A DNA stretch of 64,000 nt, taken from the NCBI GenBank assembly GCA_964035545.1, contig OZ037766.1:21593767-21657766 (forward strand). The letters are read 5' to 3'. How positions within the stretch are numbered: position 1 is the stretch's first letter; the number at the start of each line of letters is the position of its first letter. A model generated the notes under the pieces. The model saw nothing but the letters and a program-made list of their open reading frames with translations. It made no database searches and had not been told where the DNA came from. Positions 27,201 through 37,422 of the stretch are shown here, piece by piece. Made by a program: the position numbers and the translations under genes. The stretch is from Bugula neritina. Taxonomy: Eukaryota; Bryozoa; Gymnolaemata; Cheilostomatida; Bugulidae.

Positions 27201-30200
27201 TATTTGCACTTCAATGACTTGCTCGAAATAACAAAATCTACTGTTACCATGAGTTTTACTTGTGAATGTGGCAGCACTATATTCTAGTTCTCACATTTGA
27301 ACAGGCAGCAACAGACAACACACAACACACGCTCATGTGCAGACACACACACACGCACTTCTCTTTTTTATCTAGTTTATTGTTCTCAAGAGAAAGTAAA
27401 CAGAAACTTTGTGTGTCCTGCAGGTGACATAGTCAGTGGTGGACAGGCTGGTTCAGTGTTTGTACTCGTAACAGCTGTGGAGAGATTTGGTACCAATCAA
27501 ACCCTGCTGCTATTGGTTAAGGTAACTCTATATACTACTACAGCTACATGCAGCTATGCACTCTATTCTGGTGACAACTCTAGGCTCTAGAAGAGTATGT
27601 TGAACAGCTGAACAAGCTTAGTCAGGTGTTTAAATGATACTCATGTGAAAGTTATGCTGACTTCATACTGTGCAGCCATTCTGTTTGCAGTTTATATGTG
27701 TATGAAAAGTCTTCTCTCCCACACTATAGCCAGTTCCTCTCTGTTCATGATATGCCTTGTACCAGTCTGTTTACTACAGCACTGTAGGAAAGTATCACAA
27801 TAATTATTAAGCATTCTGTTACATAGACAACAATGTTACCATGACGATCACTTGTGATACGCTGTATCTAAATCTGGAGTTGTACTCTCACTGCTAGAGT
27901 TGTACAAGCCCTAAAATTGTGTCATTTTACTTAATTTAGTACACATGCAATCATTAGCTCTAGTTTAAAGCTATTTTCACAATTCATATAGTGCATATGG
28001 TTTTTGTTCTGAACTAACAAAACATGAAAAAATGTAACTAAATAATCAAGGTTCTTTTTAGTTTTGTTCTATTTCCTATGTTTTATTCTGATTATTTAGT
28101 GAATTGGGGTTAGCGGATTAAAAAGCCATCAAGCCATCATATATGACATGTGACATTGCATTTTAATATTGCAGGACCCTCTCCCATAGCTTTTGTTTGC
28201 TATGCATAGTTAGAATCAACACTTGAAATTACTCCATAATATTATAGTAAATTTGCATGAATCTGAGTAAACTGGCCTGTTGATTTTAGTGCTGAGCACA
28301 TGCTGTATTCATCCAATATTACACATTTGCAAGACTTATCCTATTCCTAGAACATTACACAACTTTGTTTTTGTCAATGCAGCATTTTGAAATCTGTTGC
28401 CAAAAATTAATGAATAGAAAAATGTTCCAATGTAGCTAACTACTTAGTAACAGCGCGATAAGATAAACATAAAATAATTCAGGTTATATGCTCATTATTG
28501 ACATTTTGATGCTGCTATTGATCTCATTATCAAGTATAAGGGGTTAGATTAGTTTTTCAAGTCTTTTTAAAAAGGTTAGCTCAACCAACAAACTGTTTTT
28601 GTAAATTACACTTTAAAATTCAGCTTTTTTTAAATTCTGTTCTAATAATTGCCCTACGGAGGTATTTCTCAGTACAACCTTTAAAAGTTAACTGTCGAAG
28701 CCGTAAAGCTGTCAGTATTCAAAGTAGTTGGATTGAATGCTGTATTAAATGTTTTCCTTTTAATGGCGGACAGTTTAGTAGCAATAAAAACAATATTTTA
28801 CAACATGTTTTATCATTATTAAAGGTACTGTTATTTGCATAATGGAATTCGTATATATATGATACACTTTGTTGTGTGTGACACGCTATATGTTTTAATG
28901 GAACTTTGTGGCTATGCAAAATGCAAGCCAATGCCAAAAAGTATATTAAATTAGGGTAATGGATTTGTATTAAGTTATATGAGGACACTAGACCACCATT
29001 AATTAAATACAAATCCAAATCCTAAATGTTGAGGTGTGTGTATTTATTCTAAAAGCTTTATCTAGTATTCTTAAAAACTACAGGCTTAACATTTCAATTT
29101 CTTTTTTTCTAACAAAACTCAAGCTTTTTATGTAAATTTTGCTAGCAAATAACTACAACAAAACTATTTAGCTCTTTAAACATTTAGCAGGAGAAGTAAC
29201 TCCTAATTAAGGTAACTAGAGTGTACTATGGCCTGTCAATTGTAATCTTGTAATTGTTTAATATTTTAGGACTAAGTAGATGTCTATAGCATAATTTTAT
29301 AGATTTCTGATTCAGTATTTAAAAAGCTGTTGCAAAAAGCAAATTATTGAACAAATTTGTTCTATATAAATATGATGTTATATCTATACGTTAAAAAATT
29401 CTCATTGTATTGAGAATACTATGTATTTTGATAGAGCTATTTTGGCTATGCAAAATGCAAGCCATTGCCAAATAGTATGTCACTAGTTCAAATGTTTACT
29501 ACGCTGCATTGAAAATATAATGCATTGAAATGGATGTAGCCATTTCTAATACAAATCCAAATGATGAATATAAATGTGTTTTTATTTAATTTGAAAGGTT
29601 TATGTCATTCTTCAGATAAATAATACACCGTTGATATTGGAGTTTCTTTAGAAACAAACTCAAGTTTTTTTATTAATAATTTTGCCAGCAGATAACTACA
29701 AAAACGCTATTGAGCTCTTTAAAACTTCAGCAGGAGAAATAACTCTCAGAGAAAGTTGAATAAGTAGCCTATACTAATGCCTGTTGATGTTGATTATGAG
29801 CACATGATGTTATTGCCTACTAGTTCACATATTATCAGGCTGCACGTCTATCTATAGTATCATTTTGTAGCTTTCATGTAGCATTTAAAAGCTTTTGCCA
29901 TAAATAAAATGGTTGAAAAAAGTTATCATACAGCAACAATTTGTAGTAAGTTACAGAGTTAGGGTAATTGTAATTGATTGTAATTAATTACATTTTTTAA
30001 GTAATTGATTGTAATTTGTAATTGATGTATAAAAATGTTAATTGTAATTGTAATTAATTACATATCTAATGTAATTGAGTTTTACACAGGGTTGGGGTAA
30101 TTGTAATTTGTAATTGGTTGTAATTATTTACATTTTTTCAAGTAATTGAATATAATTTGTAATTGATGTATGTCATTTGATGTACTTATTTTAGTACACA

Positions 30201-33200
30201 TGCAAATAATTCTTTCTGTTTTTTGCTATTTTTGCACAATTTATCTGCCAGTGTATATGGGTTTTTGTTCTAAATTAGTAAAATATTGAAGAATGCAACT
30301 GAACACTCAAGGTCCTTTTTATTTGTTTGATTTCCGATGTTTTACCCTAATTATTTGGTAAATTAGAATTAGCGGAAGTGATTAGGAACTCCATCATATA
30401 CTATAAATGAAATCGCATTTTAATATTTCAGGACCCCCAGCCTTTGTTTGCTATTCATAGTTGGAATCAACACATAAAATTAGCCCATCTAGTAGATTTT
30501 CATGAATTTGAGCAAACTTTAGGCTTTGGGTTTATTTTGCTGATGTGTACTAAATAAAGTAAAATGACCCAATTTGTTTGCTCTGAACAACATGTTTATT
30601 TTAAGCTAATGTGACTAACAGATGTAGTATACTTCTGGTTTGAGCTGCACTTGGTTTCGGATAAACTTCTGATGCATAGTTTTAAGGCCTGGCCTCACGT
30701 TAGTGAGAATCACACGAAACTCGTGTGACGATTTTCGTGAGTTATCCTCTCGTTATGACCAGCCACACACTCGTCGGACGAAACTCATAATAAATAGTCT
30801 GTGAATGAGTCTTGCACGAGACACAAACAGCGGAAAATTGCCAAACAGAGAAACGTGGTAGAAATGAAATAATTACTGTTGCTAAAATTCTATTGACCAA
30901 TCACATGGTGCTTATCGTTAATTGCAATTTTTTTGTTCATCGTCTTTGTTGGGTGCACCCAATGAAGACGATTTCGTTTGAATTCCCTCAAATTTGATCG
31001 TGCGTTTGTGTTTTCGTGTCAAATAGACGATTTCGTGTGATTCTCACGAGCGTGAGGCCAGGCCTTTAGACATGAGAAATCAAACATATGCATATGATGG
31101 AGAGCTGTGTTAGAATACATCATGTGAAATTTGAACCTCTAATTATTTATTGTGTTGCACAATTACAGCCTCTGCAAAGCATGTTCTTGTTATATTAGTA
31201 GTTCTTATAACCTTCATATATATACTTATGTAATATATATAATGCCATATATATACGTATATATATATACTTTGTTATAGATGATATATTATATTACCAG
31301 TTCCTGTAATGTTTCATATATTCTGTGTATTGATAGATAAAGCCAGTGAGTTACATCATGCTCAACTGCGAGACGGTATTCAAAACAGACAGACCCCTCG
31401 ACTTTGTACCGGCCGGCTCCGTTCTCAAGTACCGAGTCAGCAGTCACGATGAAGTCGGCCAGAAATTTGACTTCACCAACTCACAGTTGCGCTTCAGACC
31501 CAATAGGTTTGTTGCTGGTGTTATTTAAAGTTGGGAATTGTATGCCCTTTCTTGTTGTCGCATCTCGAAAACGTGACATTGTTAGATGCTATTTTAGTTT
31601 TTTTAAGGCTAGAGAAACTGTCATAAGGTGGCGTTTGTGGGTCACTAAAATTCTTATACAATGGGTTGTAAGCCTGAGTATATGACTATATGTGTGTACT
31701 AATTATTCATTATACTATTACAACTTTTCACTACTGTATCACTTCACTACTGTATCACCTCACGATTGTATCACCTGACGATTGTATCAACTCACGATTG
31801 TATCAACTCACTGCTCTATCACCTCACTACTGTATCACCTCACTACTGTATCACCTCACTATTGTATCACCCCACTACTGCATCACCTCACTACTGTATC
31901 AGAACACTGCTGTATCACCTCACTATTGTATCACCACACTACTCTATCACCTCACTACTGTATCACCACACTACTCTATCACCTCACTATTGTATCACCT
32001 CACTCTTGTATCACCTCACTACTGTATCACCACACTACTCTATCACCTCACTACTGTATCACCACACTGCTGTATCACCTCACTCTTGTATCACCACACT
32101 ACTCTATCACCTCACCAATATTTCGTGTATTTTAAAGTTGATGAATGGGTTTGGTTTCAGATTTGACTTGCTGCAAGTGACCGCAGGCTCAGAGAATACT
32201 ACAGTTATAGTTCATGCTCCTAAAGTTTCTCCATACTCTTGGGGTGGGACGGCTCTCAAGGTATCCTCAGTTACATCTCTTTCGTTTGTTGCTACTCAAG
32301 TTTTTTCTATTAAACACACCTCTTCCGATGTTTCATACCGTTGTACACAATGGAGATTTAACCACCCATCTCTGTGATACCTCTGTGTGTGGAAGAAAGG
32401 TGTATATGGGTAAAGGTTATGCAATGGAAGCATCTTTGTTGCATTCAATTATTTTTGTTCTAAGAGTTGCTGTGAATGGTGTCAAAAATTTGTTCCACTA
32501 GAGTTGAACTCTGTCACTTTGAACTGCACATTTAAAATTGTGTTTTGAGATTTTACAATGTCATTTTCATACTGAGTATAAAACATTTCACTAGTTTATG
32601 TGTAAAGTTACTTTCTCAGGTTTGGGAGGCTAAACAACCACGAGTAGCGGATTATATAAATATTAACGTACAGCAAGGGATTGTCACGGAATCATCGTAT
32701 GTTGTGGGAGATGTTATTAGTTTAAAGTCTTCATTCCTTACAACTGCAGGTTAGTATACCATCACTCATTCAGTCATGAGTATGTAGTGCATATATACAG
32801 CCACTCTAATAGGTGTTTTATAATTATTTTGTCATTAGCTAATGTTTCTATGATATTTTTAATTTCTTTTTTGCATTAAGCACTATAATAATAATTTTTA
32901 TTGATGTAAACACTTGATTGATAAAACAGTGTATGGCAAATCTTTGTTTTTATCTATAGTGAATCAGTCATGCAGTTAGTAAATAAAAGGTTGTCTTGAG
33001 TTTAAACTGTGAACCAACATTAATATCTGTTGGCAGGTGAGGAAGGTTCTTGGTCTACCCCTGACACTGGTAAACTGGTTGTGGAGAAAGACACTGGCAA
33101 TGCGCTGGCTATCAACTCTGGAACAGTTACTGTTAATTATAATATAGGTTATCAACTGATTTCAACACAGGTGATCTTTAATTCTTTTATTGTGTGGTCT

Positions 33201-36200
33201 GTATCACTACTATTACTTTCTCCTGTCATAGAAACATGGATATAAAGTTTCATTTTTAATTGGCCATTTTAAATTCTGGACCAAATTTATCTATAGTTAC
33301 GTCTTAACCTGTTTTAATAATATAAATTGCATATAGTAAAGCAATCAAATCAAAAGCAGCACAACTTGAAAAGGAGCACAACTCCAAAGTAATATTGTAT
33401 CAGCCTTTTAATCAAGTGTGAATATTTTGTTGTTTAGTGAAATGATAGCCTTGTCGAAAATAAAATCAGTGTATAGATGTTATTTCCTGTCACAAAATTT
33501 ATGTTTTCTCCAACAAGGTTGTTCACCCTGTTATATCAAACTTGTATATTTGTTTTATCCGGATAGCTTCAAATCCAGCCACTTACCCATCTAGACTTGG
33601 ACACCAGACACATCAATTCTCTATCTTTATCTAAGCAAAAGTTCGACATTCCTGTACAGATTAACAATGCAGATAAAAGTAAGAATGTGTGTTATAGGAT
33701 TTTATATTATTTATCATATTATGTAGCTGTTATATATTATACATCATGTTTATTTAAGAGAGTAGTTTTGCAATATATAAGTTTATGTAGAATGACAGGT
33801 ATATTGAAAGATGAGAAATATATGACAATATTTATTGTAATGTTCTTTCCATGCTAAGCAACTGATTGTAATAGGATTTATATTGTAGGTTTAATTTGTC
33901 TATTCTATATTATACAACATAAGAGTAAACAACCCCACAGACATAACAATATAGAATGTAGATGCATTAGTGGCGGCTTACACTCTTGTTTGATTACTAA
34001 AGTAAGAGTTGAATGTAGGTGGTGCTGCCGGTATACATAGACCAAATGCTGCTTATCCGTTCACATGTCACCTGTTGGCTGAATTCACTGGCTCTAATTC
34101 ACACCTACCAGATGTGTCTAGTTTATTTACTGCTGAACCTTCTCATGACCAACGTACAGGTAGGTCTGCAATAAATAGACTTGGAAGTTGTTTTTCCAGA
34201 TGTACTTTTTGATGACTATTGATATTAAAGAAAACCTGTGCCAATTGTATTTGTCTTTAATGCTTGGAATCTTTATAAATGCATATATTTTGATTTCATT
34301 TGTCAATACCTGTTTGTTAGTAAAGATAAAGTTTTAGGCCCAAACTATATTTATGGTGCAGTTTTCAATTGATTGTTGAATATTGCAGGGTCGTACAGCT
34401 GTACCCTCCTTGCTCAGTCTATTAATCCTCAGCTAAAGTTTCTACTTAGTGCGGTCGAGGGAAGTATTTTAGTCTCCGTCATATCTTTGGATAAAAAGGT
34501 CTCTTCTTTGCCATCAGCCATAACTTTCCTACCTCCCATAGATGTTCGCACCAAAGAGTTATATTTTACTGCAGCAGAACCACGGTCTTACTTAGAAGTG
34601 TCTGCTACTGCTACAACAATTTCTGAAGTAGATGTCAAGGTATAATATGTATTGTGTGTCTAGTGTAATATGCTGTTTTTTTGTCGGATCATAAAGTTTT
34701 GTTTACACCTCTGCTGAAAAAAGTACCGAGTTTTAGTTAATTTTACTCTTCCATGTACCAGTTTATAGTTCTACTGAAAATCGTTGAAATCAAATTGATG
34801 CGGAAGCTTACTTTCTAATAGTAAAATATGGCTCGCCTAGTTGCTATTTGATGCCCTTTGAAAACGTACTGAATTAGTAAAGTTGACAGCATAAAAGCGA
34901 TAATTGAGAAAGCAAGCCAATATAATTATAAACATGAAGTTTTTACTTGAATCGCTGAAGCTTTATTTAACGATTTTTAAATACTCAATCTATTAGCCAA
35001 AGTCATTATTGAATTTTTATTATTTTATATTTATTACAGTTTTGACGAGTGGCTTTTACAATGCAATGCAACTCGGTGAAGTTTCAACTCGGCAAAATTG
35101 AATTTCTGACTGTAAATCGTGATGATATAAACGCAACTTTATCTCAACATAATCTCAATCGTTTGAAGTTAAAAACATTCTCTTCACTCAATAGTGTTAT
35201 AATAACTCTTATTTACATGATGATATTTTTACCTATCTGCGCTCTGTCTTGTTCTAGTATTTATTTAGACGATGGTATAATCACTACTATGTGTATAATG
35301 TTGTTAGATTGAAGGAAGACTGTCATCTATGTTACACCATTCTTCCGCAAGCAGATATGGGGACGTGTATAGAATCCCCTTCCGTCTGTCAACTTATAGC
35401 CCTGAGTCTATAGAGGATACTATTGTGATAACAGACAGACTGAGTGAGGAAACCTATGAGATCAAAGTGCATATTCTAGCTAGTAACGGCACTGCTGGTA
35501 TGTTCTATGTAGTAGTCTGATTATACTGTGTTAGTGTGTCTTATACTCCCTATAATCTGTATTCTCATTGGTATTGGCTGTTAGATAGGGTAGTGCTGTG
35601 CAGTTAGTAGCATTGCCTCAAAATTAAGAAAATAAAATATTTTGTCTTCAAACTGACTCTCAGTAGGATGTTGAATTATCCATGACTGTGCTATTATCAT
35701 CTACTGAGAAGTAGTAATGCACTGCATGTGCTGTATACATATTACATGTGAATACACTGTATATGCTGCACTACTGTATACATGCATATTACACATGAAT
35801 GCACTCTATATACACTGCACATGCTGTACACTATATACCTATATTATTCTTTCTCCAGCGTCTCAGCCATCTCGAATAGGCCGTCTGCTGTGGGATAACA
35901 CAGACCTGCTGATATTTGTGGTGGCTTGTCTCATAGTCACTATAATCTGTCTCCTCATAGGTGAGAATTTACTTTACTAGCTACTGACTGTAAAGGAAGG
36001 GGAGGTCATTAGCAGACAGTTCTGTTGTACTATTTCTATATTGTCAATATCTTGTTGTGATTGGAACAGTTTCTAGCCACGTTATTGTGCACATGGAAAC
36101 ACTAAATTGTTTCTAGTCATTTATTGGGCATATGTAAATGTTCAACTAACACCTCAATTTGCTTTGATGATTATAACAACCACTGAGCATAATAAAAATT

Positions 36201-37422
36201 TAGTAGATAATCTGTAATGTGTAAAGTGTTTGTTATACTGTTTAGTATTAGCTTTTATAACACATTCATTGGTGTTGATCAGATCTAAAGTTTACCTGTT
36301 CATGGTTCAGGCTGTCTGAAGTCATATCTAATAGAAGTGATGGTAAATACCTTGTAAAGTCACATATATTTATACTTGTTTGTTGGATCTGTAGGATCTT
36401 ACAGTGTGCTCGGTTCTAAGAAACCTCCATCTCCTACTTCTGACAGCAGAATCTTTCAGAATGCCTCTCCGATCAGCTCTATTGGATACAGCCCTTCATC
36501 AGGTAAACATGTTCATGTCAATACAGCGTGGTCAATCTTTATGTGCTATAAAGATGTTTTTGCCCAGTACGCTATTGTTTCATTGGTTCATATTGGGTTA
36601 TAGTCAAAATTTTCTTGTAGCTATCAATCTCAGAGTCAAAATAGAAGTTGTGTTATTTAGTACGTTTTACTTAAGATTTTTTTGTGTTATTAATTACACT
36701 ATAATGATAATAATTTTGTGGTTAGATAATCACTTTAAAGAAGCAGTCATAGTTATGTGTTTTTGTTGGAAAAAGCAGTTCAGGATGATGGCAACATGAC
36801 CACTTTCGTAACTTGACCAAAATTATCCTTATAACAAGATAAATGTTATATTTATATATGTTTATATTATTTTATTTAGGTTATGTTATATGTTTTGTGT
36901 TGTATTATAAAAAGCTGTAGGCCAAGTGTAATTATAGTTGGTAGTTGTCTTTACTATAGCAAAACATTAGGCTGAATTGTTAGGATTTGTCTTACCAAAC
37001 AAGCATGTACTGCAATAAAGACAATGTTTGTTGAACTCTGTTTCACTTGACAATTTCTGAAAACTACTACAAACATGTTTTTTATTTCTAAGCTATGCAG
37101 TAGTGATTTTAGATTAACAATGAGTATATTAATATAAATATAACATTGATATAAAATCTTCGGTGATTACGGGACAAGTCTTTTATAATTAGTAATTTGT
37201 CTGATGACTGAATTGTGCACAGCAATGTGTAGTTATGCATCTTGTAAGGCTGATGAAGGAAATGTTGTAGGTGACTATGGGAGCTCACCATGGCAACGAC
37301 AGAGGAACTCGGGAGGTAAAGCTGCTCTTTGGAGCTCAGGCTATGAGCCACAGGAAGCTAGTCACGCAGACATCACACAGTTTAGAAAGTCTCCCAGTAA
37401 ACTGATGTCTCCATCTTTTTAG
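12222..37422 (+). CDS. NUP210: NUP210 / gp210 nuclear pore membrane glycoprotein
   Basis: Complete 1883-aa frame (human about 1887) in 34 exons: 12222-12412, 13130-13392, 13599-13701, 15016-15166, 15692-15821, 16131-16259, 17174-17355, 17439-17579, 18168-18308, 18781-18948, 19565-19673, 20178-20407, 20492-20603, 20693-20864, 21414-21706, 21990-22166, 22584-22792, 23298-23567, 23840-24100, 24939-25105, 25621-25822, 26873-27035, 27424-27521, 31337-31506, 32161-32260, 32620-32749, 33037-33170, 33567-33678, 34019-34159, 34389-34639, 35308-35497, 35859-35960, 36395-36502, 37271-37422. The protein is a luminal ring component of the nuclear pore. A signal peptide at residues 1-34 is followed by a large luminal beta-rich region. 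Family matches include LNEPKILLP, TTRELYLEDSP, GGPQPWVLDPSEYF and VFNHPQ. One transmembrane helix lies at about 1780-1798, followed by a Ser/Pro-rich cytosolic tail of 85 residues. The ATG at 12222 is the first in frame. Confidence 0.96.
13900..14845 (-). mobile_element. mariner-family DNA transposon, internally deleted (NUP210 intron 3)
   Basis: A 946-bp element flanked by TA target duplications (13898-13899 and 14846-14847). The terminal inverted repeats begin CGAGGGTCAGTCAATAAG and match over at least 25 bp with one mismatch. The transposase frame runs on the minus strand, opposite to NUP210. The element is shorter than full-length mariners (about 1.3 kb) because the middle of the transposase is gone. 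Confidence 0.92.
13975..14685 (-). pseudogene. broken mariner transposase
   Basis: The reading frame starts at the likely Met at 14685 with an N-terminal helix-turn-helix region. It meets an in-frame TAA just after the Q-T-S-C-Y-R stretch (near 14533), where family members usually have Trp. It then continues in the same frame through GRPVDVSAP and MGISHGTAHNIV to the stop at 13975. After MRRLRKIDE it jumps directly to LGWEVLVHPPYSPDLAPSDF. The catalytic segment with the first two Asp residues of the DD34D triad is therefore missing, while the third (SDF) remains. It cannot encode an active enzyme, but its ends could in principle be mobilised in trans. Confidence 0.9.
18018..18110 (-). mobile_element. 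SINE fragment (NUP210 intron 8)
   Basis: CTCACGTGAGTTTATACTCA and the following bases resemble the 3' part of the better preserved SINE at 25363-25578 in the same orientation. No tRNA-like head remains. Confidence 0.55.
19464..19542. repeat. TATAG microsatellite
   Basis: Imperfect tandem pentamers of the type TATAG, just upstream of the branch/acceptor region of NUP210 exon 11. Confidence 0.85.
19763..19904. repeat. 24-bp minisatellite (NUP210 intron 11)
   Basis: About six copies of a 24-bp unit, consensus CTATATACCTGTACTGTAGT followed by a short variable part. Because 24 is a multiple of three and the unit lacks stops, both strands show long repetitive frames that are artefacts. Confidence 0.9.
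25363..25578 (-). mobile_element. tRNA-derived SINE (NUP210 intron 20)
   Basis: Read on the minus strand, a tRNA-like head begins at 25578. It has an A-box-like segment and a perfect B box (GGGTTCGAACCC at 25511-25522), followed by a non-tRNA body. It is flanked by 14-bp target duplications, AAACCTCATAGTAA (25349-25362) and AAACCCCATAGTAA (25579-25592), with one mismatch. It lies 28 bp upstream of the exon 21 border. Confidence 0.85.
26294..26364 (+). tRNA. trnG-CCC: tRNA-Gly (anticodon CCC)
   Basis: A 71-nt cloverleaf. The acceptor stem GCACCGC pairs with GCGGTGC, with discriminator A. The D arm is TGGTGTAATGGTATCA. The anticodon stem CGAGA/TCTCG encloses the loop TTCCCAT, giving CCC. The T arm CCCGGGTTCGATTCCCGGG contains a perfect B box. 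The sequence is very close to vertebrate tRNA-Gly-CCC. There is no intron. It sits in NUP210 intron 21 in the same orientation and would be transcribed by RNA polymerase III from its internal boxes. Confidence 0.97.
26367..26373 (+). terminator. RNA polymerase III terminator of tRNA-Gly
   Basis: A run of seven T residues starting 3 nt after the tRNA end. Confidence 0.85.
27921..28300. mobile_element. foldback MITE family, copy 2
   Basis: The left end GTCATTTTACTTAATTTAGT is clear. The body aligns with the copy at 30172, including the GCATTTTAATATT, CAGGACCC and TTTGTTTGCTAT blocks. The right end is eroded, so the 3' limit is approximate. Confidence 0.75.
28910..29202. repeat. diverged direct duplication, unit A
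   Basis: Begins GGCTATGCAAAATGCAAGCC and ends near GCAGGAGAAGTAACTC. A diverged second copy starts about 544 bp downstream at 29454. The origin is unknown, either local duplication or two copies of one old element. Confidence 0.7.
29454..29746. repeat. diverged direct duplication, unit B
   Basis: Second copy of the unit at 28910. It shares the GGCTATGCAAAATGCAAGCC start, AATACAAATCCAAAT, AAACTCAAG, GCAGATAACTACA and GCAGGAGAAATAACTC. Confidence 0.7.
29954..30171. mobile_element. hAT-like terminal repeat block, two tandem units
   Basis: Two direct units start CAGAGTTAGGGTAATTG (29954) and CAGGGTTGGGGTAATTG (30087). Each is followed by many TAATTGTAATT steps. CAG-GGTTGGG starts with AATTGTAATT bodies are typical of non-autonomous hAT elements in animals. 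No transposase is present. The second unit abuts MITE copy 3. Confidence 0.5.
30172..30568. mobile_element. foldback MITE family, copy 3
   Basis: A 397-bp element bounded by GTCATTTGATGTACTTATTT on the left and TACTAAATAAAGTAAAATGAC on the right, which are near-complementary. It shares its internal blocks with the copies at 9094 and 27921. No coding capacity. Confidence 0.8.
30685..31065. mobile_element. PIF/Harbinger-type MITE
   Basis: A 381-bp element with terminal inverted repeats of about 37 bp beginning AGGCCTGGCCTCACG and nearly perfect. It is flanked by a TTA target duplication (30682-30684 and 31066-31068). The 3-bp TTA duplication and GGCC-rich ends are characteristic of PIF/Harbinger elements. 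Internal CGATTTTCGTG and ACGATTTCGT blocks repeat. There is no transposase. Confidence 0.85.
31729..32115. repeat. 16-bp minisatellite (NUP210 intron 24)
   Basis: About 24 copies of CACTACTGTATCACCT with point variants. The unit has no stop in any plus-strand frame and its length is 1 modulo 3. All three plus frames therefore stay open across the array and give look-alike periodic peptides, none of which is likely to be real. Confidence 0.95.

Larger units (their letters stand above)
27522..31336 (+). other. NUP210 intron 23, largest intron, transposon-rich
   Basis: This 3.8-kb intron holds two foldback MITE copies, a hAT-like terminal repeat block, a Harbinger-type MITE, a diverged direct duplication and a short AT microsatellite near 31240-31275. 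No host exon is seen in it, and the flanking exons join in phase 0. Confidence 0.8.

Noticed and set aside
31690-32377. Possible CRISPR-like or protein-coding repeat array
   Set aside because: A contiguous 16-bp minisatellite without spacers in an animal intron.
35700-35850. Palindrome-rich TGCATGTGCTGTATACAT-type region before NUP210 exon 32
   Set aside because: Looks like ordinary simple-sequence slippage; no clean unit, ends or target duplication.
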